Origin: Streptomyces sp. ERV7
GTDB lineage: Bacteria; Actinomycetota; Actinomycetes; Streptomycetales; Streptomycetaceae
DNA: 64,000 nt
Assembly: GCF_001653515.1 (NCBI RefSeq)
Contig: NZ_LYOY01000029.1
Location: 310,001 to 374,000, forward strand
Direction: 5' to 3'
Shown here in pieces: positions 1-7,530 of the stretch (position 1 is the stretch's first letter; each line of letters starts with the position of its first letter). The notes under the pieces were generated by a model that saw nothing but the letters and a program-made list of their open reading frames with translations, ran no database searches and was not told the origin of the DNA. The position numbers and the translations under genes were made by a program.

Positions 1-1178
1 GGCAGGACCAGCGTGACGACGCTGCCCGACTCACCCGCACGGGCCGTACGGCCACCGCGGTGGAGGTAGTCCTTGTGGTCGGTCGGCGGGTCGACGTTGA
101 CGACCAGGTCGAGGTCGTCGACGTGGATGCCGCGCGCCGCCACGTTCGTCGCGACGAGCGCGGTGACCTGGCCGTTCTTGAACTGCTCCAGGGTGCGGTT
201 GCGCTGCGGCTGGGAGCGGCCGCCGTGCAGGCCCGCCGCCCGGACACCGCTCGCGAGCAGCCGCTTGACCAGCCGGTCCACCGAGCGCTTGGTGTCCAGG
301 AACATGATCACCCGGCCGTCGCGGGCGGCGATCCGCGCGGTGACGGCCTTCTTGTCGGTCTCGTCCTGGATGTAGAGGACGTGGTGCTCCATCGTCGTCA
401 CCGCGCCCGCCGACGGGTCCACGGAGTGGACGACCGGGTCGGTGAGGAACATCCGGACCAGACGGTCGATGTTCTTGTCCAGGGTGGCGGAGAACAGCAT
501 GCGCTGGCCGCCCGGCTCGACCTGCTTCAGCAGCGCCGTGACCTGCGGCATGAAGCCCATGTCGGCCATCTGGTCGGCCTCGTCGAGCACCGTCGTACGC
601 ACCTGGCCGAGCACGCAGTCGCCGCGCTCTATGAGGTCCTTGAGGCGGCCGGGCGTCGCCACGAGCACCTCGGCGCCGCGCCGCAGCGCGTTCGCCTGCT
701 TGGTGAGCGAGAGCCCGCCCACGACCGTGGTCAGCCGCAAGTTGACGGCAGTGGCGTACGGGGTGAGCGCGTCGGTGACCTGCTGGGCCAGCTCGCGCGT
801 CGGTACGAGCACCATGGCGAGCGGCGCCTTCGGCTCGGCGCGGAGGCCTGCCGTACGGGCGAGGAGCGCGAGGCCGAAGGCGAGGGTCTTGCCCGAGCCC
901 GTGCGGCCCCGGCCGAGGATGTCGCGCCCCGCGAGCGAGTTCGGCAGCGTCGCGGCCTGGATCGGGAACGGCTCGGTCACCCCCTGCGCGGCCAGCGTCT
1001 TGAGGAGCGCCGCGGGCATGTCGAGGTCGGCGAACGCCGCCACCGCGGGCAGTGCGGGCGTGACCGTCTCCGGCAACGTGAATTCGCCCTGCGGCTGCAC
1101 GGTCCGGCCGCGCGCGGAATTCGCGGCAGGCTTGGCGGAGCTGGAGGTGGAGCGCTTGCGGGGGTTCATACGCGTCAT
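1..1178 (-). CDS. DEAD-box RNA helicase, 3' end cut by window edge
   Basis: ATP-dependent RNA helicase that unwinds short RNA duplexes, probably for ribosome assembly or mRNA remodelling in the cold. The reverse strand reads from ATG at 1178 (MTRMNPRKR) through all core motifs in order: Q motif FPIQAAT, Walker A GRTGSGKT, PTRELA, GG, TPGR, DEAD at about residue 195, SAT, ARGIHVDDL and HRGGRTAR. About 392 codons are visible and the C-terminal tail lies outside the window. An AGGAAGG ribosome site lies 10 nt before the start; a second ATG is at 1169. It lies directly downstream of the cold-shock gene on the same strand, with a hairpin between them, which fits joint cold-induced expression. The basic N-terminus is usual for actinobacterial members. 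Family assignment is secure; the specific paralogue is not. Confidence 0.95.
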   Translation of the reverse strand, partial: MTRMNPRKRSTSSSAKPAANSARGRTVQPQGEFTLPETVTPALPAVAAFADLDMPAALLKTLAAQGVTEPFPIQAATLPNSLAGRDILGRGRTGSGKTLAFGLALLARTAGLRAEPKAPLAMVLVPTRELAQQVTDALTPYATAVNLRLTTVVGGLSLTKQANALRRGAEVLVATPGRLKDLIERGDCVLGQVRTTVLDEADQMADMGFMPQVTALLKQVEPGGQRMLFSATLDKNIDRLVRMFLTDPVVHSVDPSAGAVTTMEHHVLYIQDETDKKAVTARIAARDGRVIMFLDTKRSVDRLVKRLLASGVRAAGLHGGRSQPQRNRTLEQFKNGQVTALVATNVAARGIHVDDLDLVVNVDPPTDHKDYLHRGGRTARAGESGSVVTLVL

Positions 1179-1220
1179 ACGGAAATTGCCTTCCTGGGCC
1201 CGGTGGACGGACAGCACGCA

Positions 1221-1256
1221 AGCCGGGACCCGCACCTGCGCGGTGCGGGCCCCGGC
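1221..1256 (-). terminator. GC-rich hairpin between cold-shock gene and helicase
   Basis: AGCCGGG and CCGCACC on one arm pair with GGTGCGG and CCCGGCT on the other, around a 5-nt loop. There is no clear U tract. It lies 17 nt after the cold-shock stop and could terminate or attenuate readthrough into the helicase, or protect the short upstream mRNA. Confidence 0.6.
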
Positions 1257-1273
1257 TCGGGATTCGCCGAAGA

Positions 1274-1477
1274 TCAGGCGGGGAGGATGTTCTCCGCCTG
1301 CAGGCCCTTCTGGCCCTGGGTGACCTCGAAGGAGACCTTCTGGCCCTCGAGGAGCTCACGGAAGCCGGAGGAGGCGATGTTCGAGTAGTGGGCGAAGACG
1401 TCCGGGCCGCCGCCGTCCTGCTCGATGAAGCCGAAGCCCTTTTCCGAGTTGAACCACTTCACGGTGCCAGTAGCCAT
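1274..1477 (-). CDS. CspA-family cold-shock protein
   Basis: Cytoplasmic single-stranded nucleic-acid chaperone of 67 aa, the standard length for one cold-shock domain. RNP1 (KGFGFIEQ) and RNP2 (VFAHY) are both intact and the N-terminus MATGTVKWF is canonical. The start is ATG at 1477, with AGGAG about 8 nt upstream; an in-frame longer reading (from 1507) has no such site. It is the first gene of a probable cspA-helicase transcript. The leader of at least 85 nt contains two small hairpins, a setting in which cold-shock mRNAs are often controlled after transcription. Streptomyces carry several close paralogues, so no specific symbol is given. Confidence 0.97.
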   Translation of the reverse strand: MATGTVKWFNSEKGFGFIEQDGGGPDVFAHYSNIASSGFRELLEGQKVSFEVTQGQKGLQAENILPA

Positions 1478-1506
1478 GTCATTCTCCTGAATAGGTAGGG
1501 GCCCCA

Positions 1507-1562
1507 TCCGGAGAAAGCCGGAAAAACAATCATGCGCCTGAGGAACATTCCCGTCAGGCGCA
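1507..1562 (-). promoter_or_regulatory. Structured 5' leader of the cold-shock gene
   Basis: Two inverted repeats lie just before the cold-shock gene: TGCGCCTGA / TCAGGCGCA (1533-1562, 9 bp, 12-nt loop) and TCCGG / CCGGA (1507-1522). They would be transcribed in the mRNA leader. Their position is seen; a thermosensing or stability role is inferred from other cspA leaders. Confidence 0.4.
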
Positions 1563-1629
1563 CATAAAGTCTATGGGTACCAAAACTGCAACGGGGAAAC
1601 TGTACCACGTCAGCCCGCCCGGGTCCGGG

Positions 1630-1646
1630 GCGGCCGTGTGGGCCGC
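1630..1646 (-). terminator. Hairpin after the thiolase gene
   Basis: GCGGCC, loop gtgtg, GGCCGC, 20 nt beyond the thiolase stop on the minus strand. It is short but GC-only and well placed as a terminator separating the steroid cluster from the cold-shock leader. Confidence 0.4.
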
Positions 1647-1665
1647 GCCACTCCCCCGCGCCTGC

Positions 1666-2823
1666 TCAGAGCCTTTCGATCACGGTCACGTTCGCCTGGC
1701 CGCCGCCCTCGCACATCGTCTGGAGGCCGTAGCGGCCGCCCGTGCGCTCCAGCTCGTGCAGCAGCGTCGTCATCAGCCGTACACCGGTGGCCCCCAGCGG
1801 GTGGCCGAGGGCGATGGCGCCCCCGTTGACGTTGACCCTCGCCGGGTCCGCGCCGGTCTCCTTCAGCCAGGCGAGCACCACCGGCGCGAAGGCCTCGTTG
1901 ATCTCGACCAGGTCGATCGCGTCGATCGTCAGGCCGGTCCTCTTGAGCGCGTACGCCGTCGCCGGGATCGGCGCCGAGAGCATCCGTATGGGGTCCTCGC
2001 CGCGTACCGAGAGGTGGTGGATCCGGGCGCGCGGGGTGAGTCCGTGCTCCCGGACGGCCCGCTCGCTCGCGAGGAGCATCGCGGCGGCGCCGTCGGAGAC
2101 CTGGGAGGAGCACGCGGCGGTGATCGTGCCGCCCTCGACGACCGGCCGCAGGGCGGCCATCTTCTCGGCGCTCGTGTCGCGGCGCGGCCCCTCGTCGGCG
2201 CGCACCTCTCCGTACGGCACGGTCTCGCGTACGAAACGGCCCTCGTCGAGGGCCCGGATCGCGCGGCGGTGCGAGCGGAGCGCGAACTCCTCCTGGTCCT
2301 CGCGGCCGATCCCCCACTTGCGGGCGATGAGCTCGGCGCCGTGGAACTGGTTGACCGGCTGGTCCCCGTACCGCGCCCGCCAGCCGGCCGAGCCGGCGAA
2401 CGGGCCCCCGGTCAGACCGAGCGGCTCGGCCGCCTGCCGGGAGGCGAAGGCGATCGGGATCATCGACATGTTCTGGGTGCCGCCCGCGACCACCAGGTCC
2501 TGGGTGCCGGAGAGCACGCCCTGCGCGGCGAAGTGCACGGCCTGCTGGGAGGAGCCGCACTGGCGGTCGACGGTGACGCCCGGCACCTCCTGCGGCAGCC
2601 CGGCCGCCAGCCAGGCGGTGCGCGCGATGTCCCCGGCCTGCGGCCCGACCGCGTCCAGACAGCCGAAGACGACGTCCTCTACGGCGGCCGGGTCGATCCC
2701 CGAGCGCTCGACGAGCGCGGTGAGCACATGCGCGCCCAGGTCCGCCGGATGGACCCCGGCGAGCCCGCCTCCGCGCCGCCCCACCGGGGTGCGCACCGCT
2801 TCGACCACGTATGCCTCGGCCAT
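1666..2823 (-). CDS. Thiolase (acetyl-CoA acyltransferase), FadA6-like
   Basis: Cleaves a beta-ketoacyl-CoA with CoA in a beta-oxidation-type pathway. The 385-aa protein is full length for biosynthetic/degradative thiolases. The acylated cysteine is in DRQCGSS (Cys89), the catalytic histidine in GGAIALGHPLG, and the second cysteine in CEGGGQAN near the C-terminus. ATG at 2823 is preceded by AAGGAG at 9-nt spacing. It follows the TetR gene by 28 nt on the same strand. The order thiolase - kstR2-like TetR - SDR - divergent acyl-CoA dehydrogenases matches mycobacterial fadA6-kstR2-ipdF-fadE30, so a role in degrading the steroid C/D-ring propionate (HIP) is likely. Thiolase activity is secure; the steroid substrate is inferred from context. 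Confidence 0.9.
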   Translation of the reverse strand: MAEAYVVEAVRTPVGRRGGGLAGVHPADLGAHVLTALVERSGIDPAAVEDVVFGCLDAVGPQAGDIARTAWLAAGLPQEVPGVTVDRQCGSSQQAVHFAAQGVLSGTQDLVVAGGTQNMSMIPIAFASRQAAEPLGLTGGPFAGSAGWRARYGDQPVNQFHGAELIARKWGIGREDQEEFALRSHRRAIRALDEGRFVRETVPYGEVRADEGPRRDTSAEKMAALRPVVEGGTITAACSSQVSDGAAAMLLASERAVREHGLTPRARIHHLSVRGEDPIRMLSAPIPATAYALKRTGLTIDAIDLVEINEAFAPVVLAWLKETGADPARVNVNGGAIALGHPLGATGVRLMTTLLHELERTGGRYGLQTMCEGGGQANVTVIERL

Positions 2824-2851
2824 TCCCCACGCTCCTTCGCGCGTCAGCGGA

Positions 2852-3463
2852 TCACTCTCGTACGGCGATTCCGTCCAGGACCATCGACAGGTACTGGCGG
2901 GCGATCTCCTCGGGGCTGTGCTGTCCGCCGGGCCGGTACCAGGACGCGGCCACCCACACCGTGTCGCGGACGAACCGGTAGGTGAGCCGGACGTCCAGGT
3001 CCGCCCGGAACGCCTTGGCCTCCACCCCGCGCTCCAGGGTCCCCAGCCACGCCTGCTCGAACCTGCGCTGCGAGTCGGCGAGGTAGCCGAAGCGCGGCAG
3101 CTCGGTGAGGTGCCGGGACTCCTTCTGGTAGATCGCGACGGCGGCCCGGTGCCGGTCGATCTCCCGGAAGGACTCGGTGACCAGGGCCTCGATGGTCGCG
3201 CGCGGCCCGAGCCCGGCCGCGAGCACGGCGTCGTACCCCTCCCACAGCTCGGTCAGGAAGGTGGAGAGGATCTCGTCGAGCATCGATTCCTTGGAATCGA
3301 AGTGGTAGTAGAGGCTCCCCGCGAGCATGCCCGCCTCGTCGGCGATCCTGCGGACGGTGGTGGCGTTGTAGCCCTGGGCGGCGAACACCTCGGCCGCGGT
3401 GGCGAGGAGTTCTCCGCGCCGCTCGGGCACGGCGGTCACCTGCTGCTTCTTGTTCTTCGGCAC
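2852..3463 (-). CDS. kstR2: TetR-family repressor, KstR2-like
   Basis: One-domain transcriptional repressor of 203 aa. The N-terminal helix-turn-helix (about residues 15-62, with TTVRRIADEAGM and SLYYHFDSKE) is followed by the all-alpha ligand domain. Close resemblance to KstR2 is visible in RRGELL, PRFGYLADSQRR, FRADLDVRLTYRFVRDT and the terminal WYRPGG region. In mycobacteria and rhodococci KstR2 senses HIP-CoA, a late cholesterol ring-degradation product. GTG start at 3463. It sits between the thiolase (28 nt) and the SDR (25 nt), so it is probably autoregulated from the divergent promoter with the KstR2 box at 4291. Assignment is from remembered family sequence plus context; ligand specificity is untested. 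Confidence 0.85.
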   Translation of the reverse strand: MPKNKKQQVTAVPERRGELLATAAEVFAAQGYNATTVRRIADEAGMLAGSLYYHFDSKESMLDEILSTFLTELWEGYDAVLAAGLGPRATIEALVTESFREIDRHRAAVAIYQKESRHLTELPRFGYLADSQRRFEQAWLGTLERGVEAKAFRADLDVRLTYRFVRDTVWVAASWYRPGGQHSPEEIARQYLSMVLDGIAVRE

Positions 3464-3488
3464 GGGGCCATTGTCGTCCTGCCCGGCG

Positions 3489-4277
3489 CTAGGGGTGCTG
3501 GCTGCTGACGGCGACGGTTTCCCCGGTCATGTACGAGGAGTAGTCGCTGGCCAGGAAGACGATGACGTTGGCCACCTCCCAGGGCTCGGCACAGCGCCCG
3601 AAGGCCTCCCGTGCGGCGAGTTCGTCGAGCAGCTCGGCGGTGGTGACCTTGGCGAGGTGGGGGTGCAGGGCGAGGGACGGGGAGACCGCGTTGACCCGTA
3701 CGCCGTGGGCGGCCGCCTCGATCGCCGCGCAGCGGGTGAGCGCCATGACGCCCGCCTTGGCGGCGGCGTAGTGGGCCTGCCCGGCCTGGGCGCGCCAGCC
3801 GACGACGGACGCGTTGTTGACGATCACTCCGCCGCGGCCGTCCGACCGGTAGGCGCGCAGGGCGGCCCGGGTGCAGCGGAAGGTGCCGCCCAGGGTGACG
3901 TCGAGGACGCGGTCCCACTGCTCGTCGCTCATGTCGGCCAGTTCGGCGGTGCCGCCGAGGCCCGCGTTGTTGACGACGACGTCGAGGCGGCCGTGGAGCC
4001 GTACCGCCTCGGCGAAGAGCGCGCGCACCTGGGAGTCGTCGGTGACGTCGCAGGACCGCGCGGCCACGGCGCCGGTGCCGAACTCGGCCGTGAGGGCCTC
4101 CTCGGTCTCCTTGAGCCTGCGCGTGTGCGCGTCGCTGATCAGCACCCGCGCGCCCTCCTCCAGGAACCGGCGGGCGGTCGCGCCGCCGATCCCGGCCCCG
4201 GCGGCGGCGGTGACGACGGCGGTGCGGCCGTCGAGGAGGCCGTGCCCGGGCACATACGGAACCTTGTTGTCGGTCAC
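3489..4277 (-). CDS. ipdF: SDR oxidoreductase, IpdF-like
   Basis: Short-chain dehydrogenase of 262 aa. The cofactor loop is TAAAGAGIGGATA, the structural motif NNAG is present, and the catalytic Ser and Tyr-x3-Lys are in NNASVVG and HYAAAKAG. The C-terminal FLASDYSSYMTGE and final SSQHP closely resemble mycobacterial IpdF (Rv3559c), which acts on the hydroxylated HIP-CoA intermediate in sterol C/D-ring breakdown. GTG start at 4277, only 13 nt from the KstR2-type operator, implying a very short leader or a leaderless transcript. It is first gene of the minus-strand operon SDR-kstR2-thiolase. SDR family is certain; IpdF is strongly suggested. Confidence 0.85.
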   Translation of the reverse strand: MTDNKVPYVPGHGLLDGRTAVVTAAAGAGIGGATARRFLEEGARVLISDAHTRRLKETEEALTAEFGTGAVAARSCDVTDDSQVRALFAEAVRLHGRLDVVVNNAGLGGTAELADMSDEQWDRVLDVTLGGTFRCTRAALRAYRSDGRGGVIVNNASVVGWRAQAGQAHYAAAKAGVMALTRCAAIEAAAHGVRVNAVSPSLALHPHLAKVTTAELLDELAAREAFGRCAEPWEVANVIVFLASDYSSYMTGETVAVSSQHP

Positions 4278-4290
4278 GTCCGCAGGCTAA

Positions 4291-4310
4291 CCTACCAAAC
4301 ACTTGTTAGG
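4291..4310. promoter_or_regulatory. KstR2-type operator in divergent promoter
   Basis: CCTACCAAACACTTGTTAGG is a 20-bp imperfect palindrome (CCTA/TAGG and CAA/TTG arms). Its core differs at one position from the published KstR2 consensus AnCAAGnnCTTGnT. It lies in the 78-bp gap between the SDR and the acyl-CoA dehydrogenase, where one repressor dimer could control both directions. Confidence 0.75.
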
Positions 4311-4355
4311 GAACGATCGCGCAGGACGGTCGGTCGCGAAGGGGCGGGCCCCGCA

Positions 4356-5504
4356 ATGGACTTGGACCACACGGCCGAGGAGGACGCCTTCCGCGCCGAG
4401 GCGCGCGACTGGCTCGCGGCGCGTGTGCCGGCGGCGCCACTGCCCTCCCTGGAGACGGCGGAGGGCTTCGCCGCGCACCGGGAGTGGGAGGCCGAGCTGT
4501 ACGCGGGGCGGTGGTCGGCCGTCTCCTGGCCCGAGCGGTTCGGGGGGCGGGGCGCCGACATCTTCCGGTGGCTGGCCTTCGAGGAGGAGTACTGGGCGGC
4601 GGGCGCGCCCGGCCGGGTCTCCCAGAACGGCATCAGCCTGCTCGCGCCGACGCTCTTCGACCACGGCAGCGAGGAGCAGCGGACCCGGGTGCTGCCGGAC
4701 ATGGCGAGCGGCGCGGTGGTGTGGGCGCAGGCCTGGTCGGAGCCGGAGGCCGGGTCCGACCTGGCGTCGCTGCGGTCGCGGGCCGTGCGCACGGACGGGG
4801 GCTGGCTGCTGTCGGGCCAGAAGACATGGTCCTCGCGGGCCGCGTTCGCCGACCGCGCCTTCGGCATCTTCCGTACGGACCCGGCGGCGGCCCGGCCGCA
4901 CCAGGGCCTGACGTATCTGATGTTCGACCTGCGGGCTCCCGGGGTGACCGTCCGCCCGATCGGCCGGCTCGACGGGAAACCTGCGTTCGCGGAGCTGTTC
5001 CTGGACGAGGTGTTCGTCCCCGACGAGGACGTCATCGGGGAGCCGGGGCAGGGCTGGCGCATCGCGATGTCCACGACCGGCAACGAGCGCGGGCTCACCC
5101 TGCGCTCCCCCGGCCGCTTCCTGGCCGCCGCCGACCGGCTGGTGCGGCTGTGGCGCGAGCACGGCGAGGACCGGGGGCTCCGCGACCGGGTGGCGGACGC
5201 GGTGATCGGGGCGCGGGCCTATCAGCTGTTCACCTGCGCGGGCGCGTCCCGCTTCGCGGCGGGCGAGGCGATGGGGGCGGAGTCGAGCCTGAACAAGCTG
5301 TTCTGGTCGGAGTACGACATCGCGCTGCACGAGACGGCGCTGGAAGTACTGGGCGCGGAGGGCGAGTTGCCGGACACCGGCGGCGGCTGGGCCGAGGGCT
5401 ATGTCTTCGCGCTCGCCGGGCCCGTGTACGCCGGTACGAACGAGATCCAGCGCGACATCGCCGCCGAGCGTCTGCTCGGCCTCCCGAAGGGCCGACCCCG
5501 ATGA
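4356..5504 (+). CDS. Acyl-CoA dehydrogenase, FadE30-like
   Basis: FAD flavoprotein that introduces an alpha-beta double bond into an acyl-CoA. The 382-aa protein has the complete three-domain layout: an N-terminal helical domain with VSWPERFGG, a middle beta domain (WSEPEAGSDLASL, SGQKTWSS), and a C-terminal helical domain ending YAGTNEIQRDIAAERLLGLPK. ATG at 4356 has AAGGGG about 12 nt upstream; longer in-frame reading lacks family homology. It is divergent from the SDR across the KstR2 box, matching fadE30 in mycobacterial HIP degradation. It overlaps the next, damaged dehydrogenase by ATGA. Substrate assignment comes from gene order. Confidence 0.9.
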   Translation: MDLDHTAEEDAFRAEARDWLAARVPAAPLPSLETAEGFAAHREWEAELYAGRWSAVSWPERFGGRGADIFRWLAFEEEYWAAGAPGRVSQNGISLLAPTLFDHGSEEQRTRVLPDMASGAVVWAQAWSEPEAGSDLASLRSRAVRTDGGWLLSGQKTWSSRAAFADRAFGIFRTDPAAARPHQGLTYLMFDLRAPGVTVRPIGRLDGKPAFAELFLDEVFVPDEDVIGEPGQGWRIAMSTTGNERGLTLRSPGRFLAAADRLVRLWREHGEDRGLRDRVADAVIGARAYQLFTCAGASRFAAGEAMGAESSLNKLFWSEYDIALHETALEVLGAEGELPDTGGGWAEGYVFALAGPVYAGTNEIQRDIAAERLLGLPKGRPR

Positions 5505-6135
5505 GGTTTCTGCCGACCGCCGAGCAGCGCGACTTCGCCCGTTCCCTGGACGCGCTCCTGACCGCCTCGGACACCCCCTCGGCGGTACGGTCCTGGGCGG
5601 CCGGGGACCACGGGCCCGGCCGGGCGCTGTGGGCGCGGCTCGCCGGGGCCGGGGTGTTCGCGCTCGCGGCGCCGGAGGAGCACGGCGGGGGGCCGGTCCC
5701 CTCCTCACCGAGGCGGTCGGGTGCGCCGTCCGCTGGGCCCGGCTCGCGGCGGCGGCGCAGGCGGTCGGGGTGGCCGAGGAACTGTTGCGCGGGACCGTCG
5801 CGTACGTGAAGCAGCGCACCCAGTTCGGGGTGCCGATCGGCTCGTTCCAGGCGGTCAAGCACCGGCTCGCGGACACGCTGCTCGCGGTGGAGTTCGCGCG
5901 GCCGCTGGTGTACGGGGCGGCGCTCACCCTCGCCCCCGGCGACCTCGCGGCGGCGAAGGCGGCGGCGGGCGAGGCGGCGTACACGGCGGCCCGTGCCGCG
6001 CTCCAGCTGCACGGGGCGATCGGCTACACCGAGGAGCTGGACCTCTCGCTCTGGCTGCGCAAGGCGCGCCCGCTGCGCGACGCCTGGGGCACCCCGGCGG
6101 CGTGCCGGGCGGAGGTCCTGGCCGCGTACCCCTAG
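5501..6135 (+). pseudogene. Broken acyl-CoA dehydrogenase (internal deletion plus frameshift)
   Basis: An acyl-CoA dehydrogenase of the short FadE31-33 type that is no longer intact. From ATG 5501 (overlapping the previous stop as ATGA) frame 2 reads a normal N-terminus, MRFLPTAEQRDFARS to APEEHGGG at about 5690. The same frame then degenerates into arginine-rich sequence and stops near 5809. Homology resumes at about 5700 in frame 1 with LLTEAVGCAV, AAAAQAVGVAEELL, the flavoprotein motif QRTQFGVPIGSFQAVKHRLAD and LQLHGAIGYTEE, ending in TAG at 6133-6135. Together about 210 residues remain of an expected 330-360, so roughly 400 nt encoding the middle beta domain (FAD/substrate pocket) is missing as well as the frame. 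A sequencing artefact could not explain so large a loss. Confidence 0.8.
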
Positions 6136-6650
6136 GGCCTGTCCTCCCTCGGCGGCTCGGTCCCGCCGCCCCGCCGGATGGTGCGCAGGGCGGCACCGGG
6201 ACGCCAGGCGCGCATGACCATCTCCTCCCGTTCCTTGTCGATGCCCGTGTGGACCACCTCGGTGAGCTCCGCCCGGAAGAGCAGGAACGGCTCGGGCGGA
6301 TGCACCTCACCCGCGTACCGGGCGAGCTCCCCCGGGTCGACCACCTCCACCGCCCACCCGCTGATCCGGACATCCCCGTCGGCCATCTCCGCGTCGGGCC
6401 CGGGATTGGCCTGGAGCGAGAAGCGCGGGTCGCGCCGCAGGTCGTACGCCTTACGGGAGCCGGGCATCATCCCGAGCCACAACTCCCCGCCCTGGATCTG
6501 AACCTCAAGCCCGGTGACCCGGGGGCCGCCGTCCGCACGAAGGGTCGCGAGAACGTGATGCTTGTACAGAAGGAAACGCTCGCGCACGATCCCCGCGAAC
6601 GCCGGCTCAACGGCCTCGAACTCTTCCCAGCGAAATCTCTGCGGTGCCAT
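6132..6650 (-). CDS. Pyridoxamine 5'-phosphate oxidase-family (FMN-binding) protein
   Basis: Predicted 172-aa split-barrel protein of the PNPOx-like superfamily, whose members bind FMN, F420 or haem. Visible family features are FLLYKHHVLATLRADGGPR near residue 30, the strand LWLGMMPGSRKAYDLRRDP and the aromatic C-terminal half. The start is ATG at 6650; the longer open frame to 6722 has lower GC and no ribosome site. It converges with the broken dehydrogenase, their stops sharing the tetranucleotide CTAG at 6132-6135. The substrate cannot be told; the general stress-protein subgroup is as likely as a dedicated enzyme. Confidence 0.75.
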   Translation of the reverse strand: MAPQRFRWEEFEAVEPAFAGIVRERFLLYKHHVLATLRADGGPRVTGLEVQIQGGELWLGMMPGSRKAYDLRRDPRFSLQANPGPDAEMADGDVRISGWAVEVVDPGELARYAGEVHPPEPFLLFRAELTEVVHTGIDKEREEMVMRAWRPGAALRTIRRGGGTEPPREDRP

Positions 6651-6729
6651 GCGCCCATCAAAACGCGAATACCCGACATCTTCTGTCTGGATTACCGCAG
6701 CCTGTGCGAGCGAACCAGCCACATGGCGC

Positions 6730-7449
6730 TCACCGCACGATCCCCCGCCCCCGCGCCGCCCGCAGCCAGTGCGGGAACTCCCCGAGGAGGCGGTCGTAGA
6801 GCTCCGCGTCCGTCACCCGGCGCGGGTCGGCGCCGGCGTGGAAGAAGCCGGCGTTGTCGACGGGGCGGAACTCCGGGACGGCCAGCTCGTCGAGCCGGCG
6901 CAGGAAGTCGAACTGGCGGCTGCCGGGATCGCCGAAGCCGATGAACTGCCAGAACATCGGCAGCCCGGCGGCCTTGCAGACATAGCGCTCGGCGGCGAAC
7001 TTGCTGCTCGGGCCGCCGTCGGTCTGGAAGACGACGAGCGCGGGGGCGGTGGCGCCGCTCTCCAGGTAGTGGTCGATCACCGCGTCCATCGCCAGGTGGT
7101 AGTTGGTCCTCCCCATATGGCCCAGGTTGGCGACGATGCGCTCGATCCGGCCGTGGTGGTTCTCGATGCCGATCTCGGCCTGGGCGTCGATGTCCGTGGA
7201 GAAGAAGAAGACGGGGACGCGGCCGTCGTCGTCGAGGTGCGCGGAGAGGCCCAGTACCCGGTCGGCGAGCGCCTGCACGCTGCCGTCCTTGAAGTAGCGG
7301 CGCATCGAGCCCGAGTAGTCGACGACCAGATAGACCGCGGCCTCCTCGTCCACCAGGCCGTGGTGTTCCAGCGAGACGGCGGCGGCCTTGTAGAGGGAGA
7401 CGAGCGTGGGCGCCGTCTGCTCGACCTTCCGCAGGGACATCGCTGCCAT
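6730..7449 (-). CDS. von Willebrand factor A domain protein (TerY-like)
   Basis: Cytoplasmic vWA protein of 239 aa with no signal peptide or membrane segment. The MIDAS metal site is complete: DYSGS at about residues 44-48, the threonine in GRTNYH, and the aspartate in FQTDGG. Such domains usually mediate metal-dependent protein contacts. ATG at 7449 has GGAG 9 nt upstream (a second ATG is at 7440). It is the last gene of a minus-strand operon after a 72-aa and a 372-aa protein of unknown function; a hairpin lies in the 81-nt gap before it. Resemblance is to TerY-type and other tellurite/stress-associated vWA proteins, but no ter genes are nearby. Confidence 0.85.
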   Translation of the reverse strand: MAAMSLRKVEQTAPTLVSLYKAAAVSLEHHGLVDEEAAVYLVVDYSGSMRRYFKDGSVQALADRVLGLSAHLDDDGRVPVFFFSTDIDAQAEIGIENHHGRIERIVANLGHMGRTNYHLAMDAVIDHYLESGATAPALVVFQTDGGPSSKFAAERYVCKAAGLPMFWQFIGFGDPGSRQFDFLRRLDELAVPEFRPVDNAGFFHAGADPRRVTDAELYDRLLGEFPHWLRAARGRGIVR

Positions 7450-7473
7450 GCTGCTCGTCTCCGTTCACGGAAC

Positions 7474-7512
7474 CCCTGGGCGTACGGCGGAAGAGCAGAG
7501 CGTACGCCAGGG
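7474..7512 (-). terminator. Hairpin in the gap before the vWA gene
   Basis: CCCTGGGCGTACG pairs with CGTACGCCAGGG leaving one bulged base and a 14-nt loop. It could attenuate transcription from the 372-aa gene into the vWA gene, lowering the latter's expression. Confidence 0.4.
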
Positions 7513-7530
7513 TGCACGGCAGCGACCCCG

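Noticed and set aside
31..1359. Long minus-strand arginine-rich frame over the helicase
   Set aside because: Out-of-frame shadow of the helicase with no domains; the true frame shows all DEAD-box motifs.
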